From Conidiobolus incongruus B7586 (taxonomy: Eukaryota > Entomophthoromycota > Entomophthoromycetes > Entomophthorales > Conidiobolaceae), in contig JNEM01010781.1 of NCBI GenBank assembly GCA_000697335.1, positions 1-64,000 of the forward strand: a stretch of 64,000 bases of DNA. The letters run 5' to 3'. The notes below the pieces were generated by a model. That model ran no database searches. It was not told the origin of the DNA and saw only the letters and a list, made by a program, of their open reading frames with translations. The first letter of the stretch is position 1; the number at the start of each line of letters is the position of its first letter. Both the position numbers and the translations under genes were made by a program. Shown here in pieces: positions 1 through 11,170 of this stretch.

Positions 1-744
1 TTTTAATTTTTTCAAGTTTTAATTAAATTATAAGTTAATTATTTTATATTTTTATTAATTAATTTAAGTTTAAACTATAAAAAATATATAAATACTTATG
101 TAATTAATATAAAATTATATTAATAATTTTTAACTTAAGTAAATAAGTATTTTTTTAATATATTTTTCTTTATTAATAGATAAATACAATATTAATAAAA
201 ATTGTTTTTTTAAAGCAACTTGTAAATAATATCCTTTTTGTTTTAAAATAATAAATGGTAATTTTAGATAAAATATTATCTTTATAATTTGTTTGTCAAT
301 TTTAAATAATTTTAAAGAGTTTACAATGATGTTTTAATAAATTAAAATAAAAAACTTTTGATGATTATCATTTAATTTAAATAAAATTAAACTTTAAATT
401 TTTAGTTAAAAATATTTTAATAAATAAATACAAATAAAAATATATTGTTTATAAAATTAATTCTCTTATATGCTTTATATATAATTAATTTTTAAAACTA
501 ACAATAAGTTTGAAAAATCAGAAATTAAAAAATTTACTATTTTTTTCTAAACTAATATTTAGCTAAAAATTCAATATATACATTTAAATTCAGTTTGATG
601 TTTTTCAGATTCATTAATCATCATTGTAAATATTAAATTTATTGAAATATTATTCAAAATTAATTTCAGTTTTTATTCAACTTTGATATGTGTATATGAA
701 ATATAACTTGATAAATACTATTGAATTTTATTTTTAAATGGAAA
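1..744. other. AT-rich intergenic DNA at the left edge
   Basis: This stretch is nearly all A and T and lies downstream of the AP-3 beta stop codon. I see no open frame with protein-like composition, no RNA gene and no repeat. It presumably holds the 3' UTR and polyadenylation signals of the AP-3 gene. Confidence 0.7.
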
Positions 745-3246
745 TTATCTTTTATATTCATGATTTAATAAAGTTTGACCTTCTACTTCAGAATCACTAT
801 ACTCAGATTCCTCCTCTGTTTCTTCATATTCTGAAGATTCTTCTTCTTCGGTTTCGTATTCACTCTCATCTTCATCTTCATCCTCATCCTCATCATCTTC
901 CTCATCATCGCTTTCGTAATCGTCGCGAATATTCGAAGTCCTTAGAGAATTGATATCCATATCCACATCATCGTAAAAAGCGTCTAAATCGTTGATATAA
1001 CGTTTGGGTGGAGATGTTGTGGTTTTGGCAGTGAATGATGTGGTCGAAGTAGGTGATTTAGCACCTCCAAATGCTGGGTTAGTAGTAGCAATGGTCGTCG
1101 TTTTAGAGGTCCATGACGAAGTACCCGCATTACGTTGGGATCCATCCGGCTTTTCGATTGGCCAGTCTGGTAGAGGTTCGTAACCAGTGACGGTGTGGCC
1201 AAGTTGGAGGGATGCTGACCCAATCGTGAAATTTTGTTTGCCTTCTGTGGAGGAGAGATATTTGGGTGCGGATTTTTCTGAGAGGAGAATGGTTTTCAAA
1301 TGGCTGGATAGACTGGTTACATCCAAAGGTTCACCATCTTTGGGTTCGTTCAAATGATGGAATCCTTTGAGAAAACGAGCTCTGTCTCTTAAGTCATAGT
1401 CGACATCGTATCTAGCAAGTTGTATGACGTAGTTGAATAATTTAGAAACCATAGGCTCATTAGGAAGTAAAATAAGTAATTTGGAAGCTAATGTTAGAAT
1501 TTGTAACTTAACAGACACTTCCTCTTCTTTGAATGATTTACAGAATTGTCTCAAAATATCAGGTGCATATTGGGGTACTAAATCAGCATATTGTCCCACT
1601 AGCCAAAGGATACTGGATTTGCCGAGGGGTACAACAACTTGCTCCAAATTATATATAAGAGTGCAAATATGCTGAGTGTTTTCTTCACGCGGTCTAGTTT
1701 GAAGTAATCTTTTGATCACTACAACAGCCTCACCAACTATAGATGGATTCTTTTGTTGAACCAGTGTCATTAAACCCTCTAAACATGTCTCTGCCACTGA
1801 GGGTACTTTGTTAGCTAATCTACCAATCGCTTGAATAGATACAACAGCAAGTGTACTATCAGAGGAACGAACGTACTCGCCCAATTCGCTCAATAAAACT
1901 AGAGCGTTATTCGCATCACAAATACAGGTCAAAATTTCTAATTTGAGGTCGCGAATAATTTTATTATCTCCAGGACGTACAAAAAATTGATTTAGATGAG
2001 GGGAAAAGATTTCCTAATAAAAATTAATGTTAAATGTAAATAATTGATGATAAAATATACTTACAGGTCGATTATTAGCCATAGATAAAATATTAGTCAA
2101 TACTATAAACTGAATTTCTCTGTATGATCTCAGTAATCGAACTAAAGGCTTTCCAATTTCAGTAGCTTGGTGAATGGGAGCTAAATGATATAATAGTGAA
2201 GCAGTCTGAAGGACCACACTTGAATTTTGACTCTTTAACAAAGGTAATACCATACGAAGTAATAGAGAGTGATCGGGATCAAGTCCTTGCATGGATAGCG
2301 AATCCACATCCGAATAAAAATCTTTTTTGGGATTTTGGGTACCTGGTTGATTGGGATTCAAGAAGTGGCACCTTGAATAGCGAGTGAGTAGATTGAGCAT
2401 GGCAATTTGTGACCATTCGTCCACTTCCACTAACATATGGCAGAGCTTGCGATAATGAATATGAATTAAATCGTATCTTGTGGGGCATAATTCATTAAAG
2501 GCTGTAATAGCACCTCCAATACTGATGGCAGATTCATCCTTTAAATATATTTCTATAAGTTCTATTAAGCCTTTCTTTTGATTGGGATCTAGTCTAAAAA
2601 ACTTTAATGAGAAAATAATATAAAATTTTAATAATTACATACTCATAAAGTTTCACCATAGCAAAAGCTGCAGACTTCCTCACATAGGGAGAAAGGTCGG
2701 CAACGCATTTACGAATAGCTAATAAAACAATAGGAGCAATAACTTTGACCCGAATTGATGACATCACCCTTAAAGCCATAGCTCTTATCACGGGATTCGA
2801 ATCACTCAAATCTTTTTGGAAAGTATTAACCGATAGCAAAGCCAAATCGGGCTCTTGTTCAGCATAGCGTATTAAATAAATATAAACCAATTTGCGCACT
2901 TCCAAACTACTCGAAGCGACCAATTTGACAACGGATGCGAAGTGGTCACTCACATCTTTACCCTTACTTATCATCTATAAAGGAATAATTAAATATCAAA
3001 AAAATGCTCAATAAAATTAAATATTACAGCAATTAAAATTTTCAATCCAGTTAATTTTTCCTTATCATATTTACTATCTAATAAATTATTCACTTGTTCT
3101 AACTTTTCTTCACCATTTTCAAATAATTGCAGAGTATTATCAATTCTAAAATCTTTGGCATTTTCAACCAAATTTTCAGACAAGTTTTTACTAAGTTGAG
3201 CTGCACTTTGAGCGAGCTGAGCCGCCCGATTAATATATTCACTCAT
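745..3246 (-). CDS. APL6: AP-3 adaptor complex, beta subunit
   Basis: Large subunit of the AP-3 clathrin-adaptor-like complex, which carries cargo from Golgi or endosome to the vacuole. Four exons (3246-3028, 2974-2643, 2593-2065, 2013-745) separated by introns of about 50 nt give 782 residues; all junctions keep frame. The N-terminus is the family's alanine/serine helix followed by the [17 protein letters not shown] segment. Adaptin HEAT-type repeats then fill most of the protein (for example [19 protein letters not shown]). The last ~80 residues form a strongly acidic, serine-rich hinge ending [12 protein letters not shown]. The hinge and the total length (yeast Apl6 is about 809) are typical of beta-3, not of beta-1/2. 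There is no obvious C-terminal ear, as in fungal orthologues. The gene is divergent with RTT109, sharing about 580 bp of upstream DNA. Family assignment is firm. Confidence 0.93.
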
Positions 3247-3825
3247 TTGATTTCTAGTTGATTATGTTAATTAAATAGTATTTATATTTTAATGATAATG
3301 GAGGGTGATGGAATGTTTAATTGACTATTTTGTTTACCTGAACATTATTCAATATGTTACATTGTAACGATTTATGGGAATTTTTATTATTTTGCATCAG
3401 CAATATTTTGAATTAGTAATTTGACATCTGGAATTTTTCATTTCAAAAATTATTTCAAGCTATATTAAATTATCGATAATTATTACAGTCAATTTGAAAT
3501 CTAAGTATCCAAAACAAAATAATTTGAATTTTAAATATATGGTATTTTAATAGAATAGCCTTTATTGATTATATTTATTATTATTTCAAATCACAAGTTT
3601 GACAATTGAATAAATAACTAAGTTTCATTGGAATATTTTGTTACAATTTTCACTTAAACTTTCAACCCATATTTTTTCCAAAACAAATCGAAATTAAACA
3701 AAAATAAAATTCAATCATTCTAACTGTGATTCATTTATTAACTGAAAAATTTATTATATTTCACAATTAAATTAATAGACAATACAAAGTATAAATAATT
3801 TAATATTATTTTAAAATAAATAATA
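3247..3825. promoter_or_regulatory. Shared upstream region of AP-3 beta and RTT109
   Basis: Intergenic DNA between two divergent start codons (3246 on minus, 3826 on plus). It must contain both promoters. It is AT-rich throughout and I could not single out a convincing TATA box or operator. Confidence 0.5.
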
Positions 3826-5290
3826 ATGTTAGAAAATCAGAATTCAAAACAAGGTACTCAAAAATATAAAAAGTAACATTAAATTATATGATTAACTCAA
3901 ATAATTAGAAACCAATTTATCTCTCGAAAATTTTCTTCAAAGTGCTTTAATTCCCGTTGAAATTGAAAAAGATTTAAAGATTGCGGTAGTGAGCTCGAAT
4001 TGGACGCCTTGTGCTTCTTTGTGTGAAGAATTGGGCGGTTATAAAGTATTGGAAAGTAAGCTGAAAGAGCGACAAATATATGTGTTTCAAGAACAGTTAA
4101 TTGAATTGGAGGATGAGGAAGAACAAGGAAATAGCGAAGAAAGTGATAATAATTTAACTGACCAAACGGAAGGGTTAGAAATCAAACAAAATATTCCCTC
4201 TGAAGAACCTTTAAAACCTGTGCTAATAGCTGCTTTTACAACTTATGAATATTACAATGAGTTGGAAAGTCCTAATCACAACAATGTGTTTATTTGTATC
4301 GATAAGGTGGATACAACAGGAGCTGTTCAAGATACGAAATCTTCGGTAATACGTCAATTGATTCGTGCTTATTTAGATTATATACATTATACATTTTCAA
4401 AGGATCAAATATTGTGTTACGTGTTTGCTAGAGCTCAACCCCAATATTTGTTTGTGAATTCGTCGGATTACCCAAATAAACATCCTTTGTCAGATTCACA
4501 GTTATGTAAATGGTGGAAGAAGACTTTATCTCAATCAGTGTCTAAAATTCGTGGTGTTTCGAAAGAAAATGACATTAACAATTGGAAAGGCCTGTGGACA
4601 ATTCCTGGATTTCAACCAATTGAGTGCAGAAGTATAGAAGGAAAATTAGTAGAAAGTCAAGTGGAATGGGAGTGGGGTATTCCTTATCCATTGAATGCTT
4701 CATCCGAAAAAGTGATCCCAATCCTTCCTGATGATTGTAAATCTCGAATGATTTATGATCACGAATCTTTAAATGTTAAAACACTCTTCGAAATGATTGC
4801 GATTGGAGAAGAGTGTGGATCTGGAAAAAGAGCTGGTTTATTCTTTTTGAAAAAGGATCCTAAATCTTTAGTCAAAGGTGAAACTCCTGCTGAAGATGGT
4901 AATTGTACGAGTGAAGACTTCACTCAACTGTTAGAACTCTTATTAGAAAAGTTACAATTTGATGATTTGTACAGTATTGTTGATAGCTCTGCCCAAATAT
5001 TTAAATGGTTGAATGATCATCAAATTACAGTGAGTGGCTCTGAAAATCATCCTGATATTGAAAGCTTTATTCCTAATCCAGCAGAAGTTCCAACTGTTGT
5101 TAATACAAATTTGAGCATTAACAGAAAGGGAGATAATCAAGTAAATGAGTTGCCTTCCTCTATGATTAAAAGAAAAACAGAAACTACTGTTAACGAGTTA
5201 CCATCTAATTTGATTAAGAGAAAATCGGACGCAACTGTGAATGAATTACCCTCCAATTTAATCAAAAGAAAACCTAAATCTGAATTATAA
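3826..5290 (+). CDS. RTT109: Histone H3-K56 acetyltransferase Rtt109
   Basis: Fungal-type p300-like acetyltransferase that acetylates H3 K56 (and K9/K27) on new histones with the chaperones Asf1 and Vps75. A 28-nt first exon (3826-3853) is joined by a 55-nt intron to exon 2 (3909-5290). The product is 469 residues, against 436 in yeast. The KAT11 signature is clear: a Phe-Ala-Arg-Ala stretch, then YLF, a KHPLSD segment and CKWWKKTL near residues 186-226. An acidic insert (about 83-115) follows the N-terminal lobe. The C-terminus carries three near-identical 16-residue repeats, VNELPS..IKRK, at about residues 421-469. Starting at 3989 instead would drop the N-terminal lobe segment, so the spliced start is preferred. 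Divergent from the AP-3 beta gene. Confidence 0.9.
5141..5287 (+). repeat. Three tandem 48-bp coding repeats in RTT109
   Basis: Three in-frame copies of a 16-codon unit begin at 5141, 5189 and 5237. Each encodes VNELPS, two variable residues, then IKRK. The DNA copies differ at several synonymous sites, so the triplication is not very recent or has been kept under protein-level selection. Confidence 0.85.
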
Positions 5291-6293
5291 TACATTGTAC
5301 AATATACAAATAAATCTAGCTTTATTATACATTTATAAAATATTCTAATTTACAATTCTTCATTTGTTATACTATTATAATTTGAACTTTTTACATTTAA
5401 TATTTATTAAATACACTCAAATAACATCACTTAATATTGCTCACCAATATACAACTTGTTAAATATTTGTACTCTTAAGAATAATTAAATTGACTCTGTT
5501 TCATTAAAAGATAAAATAAATAATAGTATTTTAAATATGAGAAAAAAAATTAAAGATTATATTGATAAATATAACTTTATAAGTCATCATTTAGATATGA
5601 GATTCAATAAATGTATAAAATATATTATTATAATCTTTACATTCATTTAATAATTCATGCCATAACAAAGTTTGATTCATCATAGGCAACATATTTATTA
5701 ATAAGTCTATATTATAATTTACAATAACTCACTGAGCCTATAATTTCAGAGATATAAAGAGTGAAAAGAAAGACCAGATCTTAATAAGAGATTAAGCCAG
5801 CTTAACCATTTAGCATAGTTTGAATAGCAAGATGCTAATATAATAATATTGTCCATTAAGATATATGAGGAGTCCCGAAATTAAAAAACAATTACAAGAA
5901 ACAAATATATCGAAAATATATAATACATATCGATGCATAATCAAAAAGTAATCTCCTCACAGCAATTGTAGTGAATGAAGTTTTTAATAAAATTATTCGA
6001 TTGAAATTAAAAATTGAAAAGTTATTATAAGGTATGGTTTCGTTTTTTGGCTTCATAGATAGGATTAAAATTAACGTAAAGTTAATGGTGTTCATTATAT
6101 ATCCTTTGATCAGAGTGCAATAGAGTATTAAGTGGGTAGGTAGGGTGTGAAGAGGTGTAAGTTGGTTGGAATAGAAGGTACTTGAAATAAAATAAAACTA
6201 TGATGTTTCTAAGAAAATCTGAAGTGGTGCTTGTCAAGATTAAGTCCAGTGCTTAGAATTGACAGCCTCCTCATCAAGCCCAGTCAGGTTTAT
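5291..6293. other. Intergenic DNA between convergent RTT109 and PP2A genes
   Basis: Both flanking genes end here, so this holds two 3' UTRs. A weak inverted repeat (TTAGCAT ... ATGCTAA) lies near 5811-5840. Short open frames in the stretch have random AT-driven composition. I see no gene. Confidence 0.6.
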
Positions 6294-7470
6294 TTACAAG
6301 AAGTAATCCGGGGTTCTACGAGTGACTTGAGGTTCGCCCTTACGAGGAGCAGGATCATATTGAAGGCTATTAGAAAAATGGTTATTATTAAGATTGAAGT
6401 GGGTTAGTAAAGATATATAACTTACAAAGTATGTTTTAGATTTTCATCGAGTTCCATAATAGCAGCTTGATTACCGCAGCGGTAGCAATAGTTGGGAGCA
6501 CTGAAAATAGTGACAACATTTCCTTCTAGTGACCAATTGAAACCCTAGATGACGTAATATTAGTATTATTCAATCCAAAAAAGTTTTAAGGAATGAAAAG
6601 GGGATAGAATCCTACCTCCATAACCAATTGATGAGCTCTGGCAATAAGAGAGAGACCGTTGGAATGATTGAAAGATTCAGCGATATCTTGACCAAAGGTG
6701 TAACCAGCACCACGAGGAGAAATACCCCATCCAGTACGGTCATCAGGATCAGACCAGAGCAAGTCACACATAGGTCCTTCATGGGGAACTTCTTGAATAC
6801 GGTCTATTGAGCGGATTTGATCCAAAGTATCAATTGAAGGGGATAAACCACCATGGAGACAGAAAATCTACATTGGAGAGAAAAGATTAGAATTTTTGAG
6901 AGTAAAATAGAATAATAATGAGGTTACTTGGTCTTCAATCAAAGCAGTTAAAGGAAGATAGTCGAATAAATCAGTAAAAGTTTTCCAAACGTTAGCGTTG
7001 CCGTATTTACGTAAGCATTCATCGTAAAAACCGTAGACTTGAGTAATTTGACGAGATTCGTGATTACCACGCAAAATAGTAATTCTATCTTTATAACGGC
7101 ACTTATAGGCAACCAATAAAGTAACAGTTTCAACAGAAAAATATCCTCTATCAACGTAATCTCCCATAAACAAGTAATTAGTATCAGGTGCATTACCACC
7201 AATTTTAAAAAGTTCTACAAGATCGTGAAATTGACCATGAATATCTCCACAAACCGTTACAGGACAACGAACGGGCTGAACATTAGATTCTGATATAAGA
7301 ATTTCTCTAGCCTATTGAAAAAGTTTGAATAAAAGAGCAGATGAAGGTTAAATTAAAAATTATACCATATCACATAATTTTTTGATATCAGCTTCGCTCA
7401 ATTGTTTACACTCTGACAACTCTTTAATCCAGTTATCCAGATTAGCATAATTATTAGCAATATCCACCAT
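6294..7470 (-). CDS. PPH21: Protein phosphatase 2A catalytic subunit
   Basis: Ser/Thr phosphatase catalytic subunit of PP2A. Five exons (7470-7366, 7311-6928, 6867-6616, 6544-6426, 6366-6294) give 310 residues, matching the usual 309. All PPP metal-site motifs are present: GDVHGQFHD, GDYVDRG, RGNHE, a HGG in exon 3, and [11 protein letters not shown]. The tail ends TPDYFL, the PP2A-specific methylation tail read by leucine carboxyl methyltransferase Ppm1. That separates it from PP4, PP6/Sit4 and PP1. The Tyr in the tail and Thr before it are intact phospho-sites. Introns are 54-71 nt. Divergent from the SelW-like gene across 1.5 kb. Confidence 0.97.
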
Positions 7471-8955
7471 TTTGATTAAAATATATGAAGTATAGATGAA
7501 AGTGTGATTTTAATAGAGAGGGAAAGTTTAAAAAAATGAATAATAATAATAATAATAATCAAAAGAGAAAACGATTTAGTTTAAAATTTCCAATCAAGGT
7601 GCTTTTAAATGACTTTACATTGACTCATGCTAGGAGATTTCTAATTCAATCATTACCAATAAATTCTAGTTCTATTCCAATTGCACTCAACTTCAATTAG
7701 TTTATACACAGAATCTCTATGATTAATATGGCATACACTATCTAATAATTGATAGGATATGCAATTAATGTCTTTGACTAGGAATTCGTTTAGAAAATCT
7801 GAAATCCAATGAGGAGAATTAAAAGGGGTCAATACTGGATAGTTGACCAATCATATCTTCCCCTACTCAATATAATCAATTACCTTTAAGTATTATTCAA
7901 AATTAGATAATTAGATAGATTAATTTTATATCAAATATGATTATTGAATTAGTTCATTATGGCTTTTATCATGCTATATTAATAATTATATTTTGATATC
8001 TTCCTTTATTCTAAATATATAATAGTTTTATTAATACTAACTTTAAACTTTGAGAATTTTTGAATTAAAATAACTTGTAATAGATATGATTTCACAATTT
8101 TGACAAAATATATTTTGAAAATTATGAAATAATAGATATATCACAGATAATTTTATAATTAGATAAATGTGAATACAAAGATACAGAATTGGATTAAATT
8201 AATTGAATTTAATCTCAATTCAATTTAAATGAATTCAAATATTTTTTTAATTAACTTAATCTGAATTACTTTTGGTAAATAAATAAGTTGCTGCATATTA
8301 GTGCTGTATTCATATTTTTTACCGATAGTCTTTTCTATTTTGAACTGTCAAACAAAAAAGAAAAAATTTCTCACATTTTGTAAAATGTTGGATGATCAAC
8401 AAGACTTTATTAAAAATGATTAATAAATTTAGCATTCATCATTTTCATTTAATATTCATTGTAACAGTACAAATACTAGAGATTCTATGGGATTTATTCA
8501 TGAATTGTACTGTGGTTTGATTTAAAGATACTAAATGCAGGAAATTTTATATTTTTCAGGATATTTGCCCATTATTCTATTGTTGTCAGATATTGAAAGA
8601 ATTTAAACATTAAGGATTTATATAAATTATGAATATGTTCAATGAAGATATAAGATAAGATATATTCTATTAATATTACAAAATATTCAATGCATAAATA
8701 GTTTTTATTATGATGAAAATTTGAATCAATTACAAAAATTGACGAAATATTAATATACTTGAAAATTGATAAAGATCGAAAAGAAGTTTGCATTAAATTT
8801 AAATTATGGGTTAATATGTGATTGTACAATTATGCAATTTGAATTATAAATAACGTAATCAAAAAATGCTGAAAAATTAAATCCCATATCAGTCAATTTT
8901 AAAAATACTATATAAACAAGTCACTTTGATTAATAATATGGTTATATCTATTAAA
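7471..8955. other. Long intergenic region with one doubtful ORF
   Basis: Upstream DNA shared by PP2A and the Rdx protein. An (AAT)7 run lies at 7539-7559. A 65-codon minus-strand frame at 7653-7850 has a somewhat protein-like composition (Trp, His and Cys rich) and a higher GC than its surroundings, but I cannot assign it and it lacks neighbouring exons. It may be a gene remnant. A TATAAA at about 8911 sits upstream of the next gene. Confidence 0.4.
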
Positions 8956-9467
8956 ATGAGTGAAATAACAACTACTATTAAAAGCCCAAGAATCGAAATT
9001 CATTTTTGTACAGGTTGCAAATGGCATCTGAGAGCTGGTAAGTTGAATTGATCCCTTTTAAGATATTTAGTAAATAATAATTTTTAAGGCTGGATGAGTC
9101 AAGAGTTATTCAATACATTTGGCCCTGATATCGGCGAGTTGGCCTTGATCCCTGGTCCCAGTGGCACTTTCAAAATAGTCGTCAATGGAGGTAAAATCAT
9201 TTATATATTTGCTTTATACCGTTTCATTAAAATGTAATGTGGTTATAGAACTTGTATTTGATCGTAAAGTCGAAAGTCGATTCCCAGAAATGAAAGAAGT
9301 GGTAAGTTTAAGAAACATTAACTATCCCACGTTTAGCTAAATAACTGGTTTGTTAGAAACAACTCGTAAGGAACAAAATTGCACCTGATCTGAAATTAGG
9401 CCACAGTGATACACCAGTTTTATCAGCTGCTAATAGTCAGGCATGCGTTGAATGTAACAAAGGTTAA
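8956..9467 (+). CDS. SelW/Rdx-family thioredoxin-like protein (Cys form)
   Basis: Small redox protein of the SelW/SelT/SelH/Rdx12 family, predicted thioredoxin-like. Four exons (8956-9037, 9089-9190, 9249-9301, 9357-9467) give 115 residues. The family redox motif appears as CTGC in IHFCTGCKWHLRA, so Cys replaces the selenocysteine of animal SelW. Next come the conserved LIPGPSGTFKIVVNGELVFDRK strand region and RFPEMKEV. The tail carries a second C-x-x-C, ACVECNKG, close to the end. An in-frame ATG at 8938 would add six residues; I chose 8956 because the TATAAA at about 8911 would leave almost no leader before 8938. Substrate is unknown. Confidence 0.85.
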
Positions 9468-11170
9468 TTATCTGGTATGATATTGGTATTTATTTGAAAT
9501 CGATTATTTAGTATTCAATTACTCAATATTATATATCTTCAATTATATTCAAAATTGAGTTGACAAATTTATTATTGATGTATAAAATATATATTCAAAT
9601 ATAAAAATGCTTTAGAGTTTATAAATATATATAAACTATATATTTTAGATATCAGATTATAATTTTAATATTTTAAATCATTTGATTCATTCATTTCGAT
9701 ATAAATTATCTTTTAGATTTAGTCAGTATGAGTGCTTTACTTATACATATTTTAAATAATTAATACACAAGTGAAAATATGGAACCGCAGAAAGATTAGC
9801 GTATAATTTCTATATGAATTAAAATAACGTATCTTTCCAGAATTTTCTAAAAGATTATATGGTGGGGTGTATACTATTGCGAATAATGTAAATATTAGCA
9901 TATAGTAAAGTTTAAAACAGCACTATATAATGCACTAAAAATCGTGAAATTTTTGGTACTATCATCAAACTTAAAATTGGTATGAACTATTTTTAATAAA
10001 AATCAATATTAAAATAGTTCTACCTCAAAACTGATTATCAATTAAATCGAGGTTCTACTTGTTTTACTCTCAGATCATAAATAAATATTCGACTAAAATA
10101 ATTAAATAAAGTGATATATTATAAAAAATTGAAATACAGAAACTCTTCAAATTTTTTACAATCATATATTCCATCCATTCACTATCAATTATACGAATAT
10201 TTACATCGGTTACAGTATAAAGTAGTTTTAAAAGACATCATGAGATTCAAAATGTAAATTCAAATATCAAGTTACATCTTGGATTTTTCAAATTGAATAA
10301 TTACAATAACACGATTATTATACAGTTTATCTTTTGAAACCAAATCTATTTTATATAATAATGATATTAAAATATTTAAAATCAAATATCCAATGTATAT
10401 TATAAACATTGGATATGATAGAAAAATATTAGAGGAGTGTTACAAATTATTTTTTGTTTCGAATATAATGGTGAAAAAAGTAGATATTTCTAACAGAACA
10501 TTATTGAAATTTGATTGTCAATGTATCTTATCGTATTATAGATCAATGTTCAATTTTGAAAATTTATATAATAAATTAATTTTTGATATTGAGAATATTT
10601 TACATTAAAATTTTCCATTTTTTAATTAGCTTGGAAAATAATCAATTGATCAGTTGAGTTCAAATGTAAAAAATAATTCAAATAATCATTGGTGTTAACT
10701 TTATTCACTAATAATATCTTATTTTAACTATTATATTATTATCTTTAATGTATATATATTAATTAATCATTTTTTAACTCTTGAGATTATTAAAATCTCT
10801 CTAAAATTTTTCCATAATTACCATAATTGGAAATTCTCAAACAAACTCTCAGAAACTTCCCAATTACCAAATTAGAGTATTCATTAATTAACAATTCTAA
10901 ACTTGACATATCAAGTCAATATTATCCCATAAAAGTCTAATATTATCCTATGATCGCCTCATTTAATATAAAACAGATCATTTAATTAATTTTTATTAAA
11001 TTATATAAAAAGATTCAATTGATTTTATAGAATACAATCATTATTAAATTTTATTTTGTATACTATCAAAAACTGTAAACAACAAATCTTTTATTGAAGT
11101 TGTTATATCTCGAAAAATTTTTATTTGTTTTTATTATAATATAAGTGGATTAGTATAAATATAATTCATT
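9468..11170. other. AT-rich intergenic DNA before XRN1
   Basis: 1.7 kb of very AT-rich DNA between two plus-strand genes. The one frame above 60 codons (10393-10608) is Lys/Ile/Asn/Tyr rich as expected by chance and has no recognisable motif. I see no RNA gene or repeat. The XRN1 promoter should lie in the last few hundred bases. Confidence 0.6.

Noticed and set aside
738-953. Plus-strand His-rich ORF
   Set aside because: It is the antisense shadow of the acidic GAA/GAT-rich tail of AP-3 beta.
6294-7470. PP4, PP6/Sit4 or PP1 instead of PP2A
   Set aside because: The TPDYFL tail and the overall sequence are diagnostic of PP2A.
8572-8829. 85-codon minus-strand ORF
   Set aside because: Chance frame in AT-rich spacer; no motif, no GC rise.
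9021-9037. Selenocysteine insertion in the SelW-like gene
   Set aside because: The active site reads CTGC with no in-frame TGA, and a SECIS element is not evident.
10393-10608. 71-codon plus-strand ORF
   Set aside because: Composition (Ile, Asn, Lys, Tyr) is what random AT-rich DNA gives, and no splice partners or motif are present.
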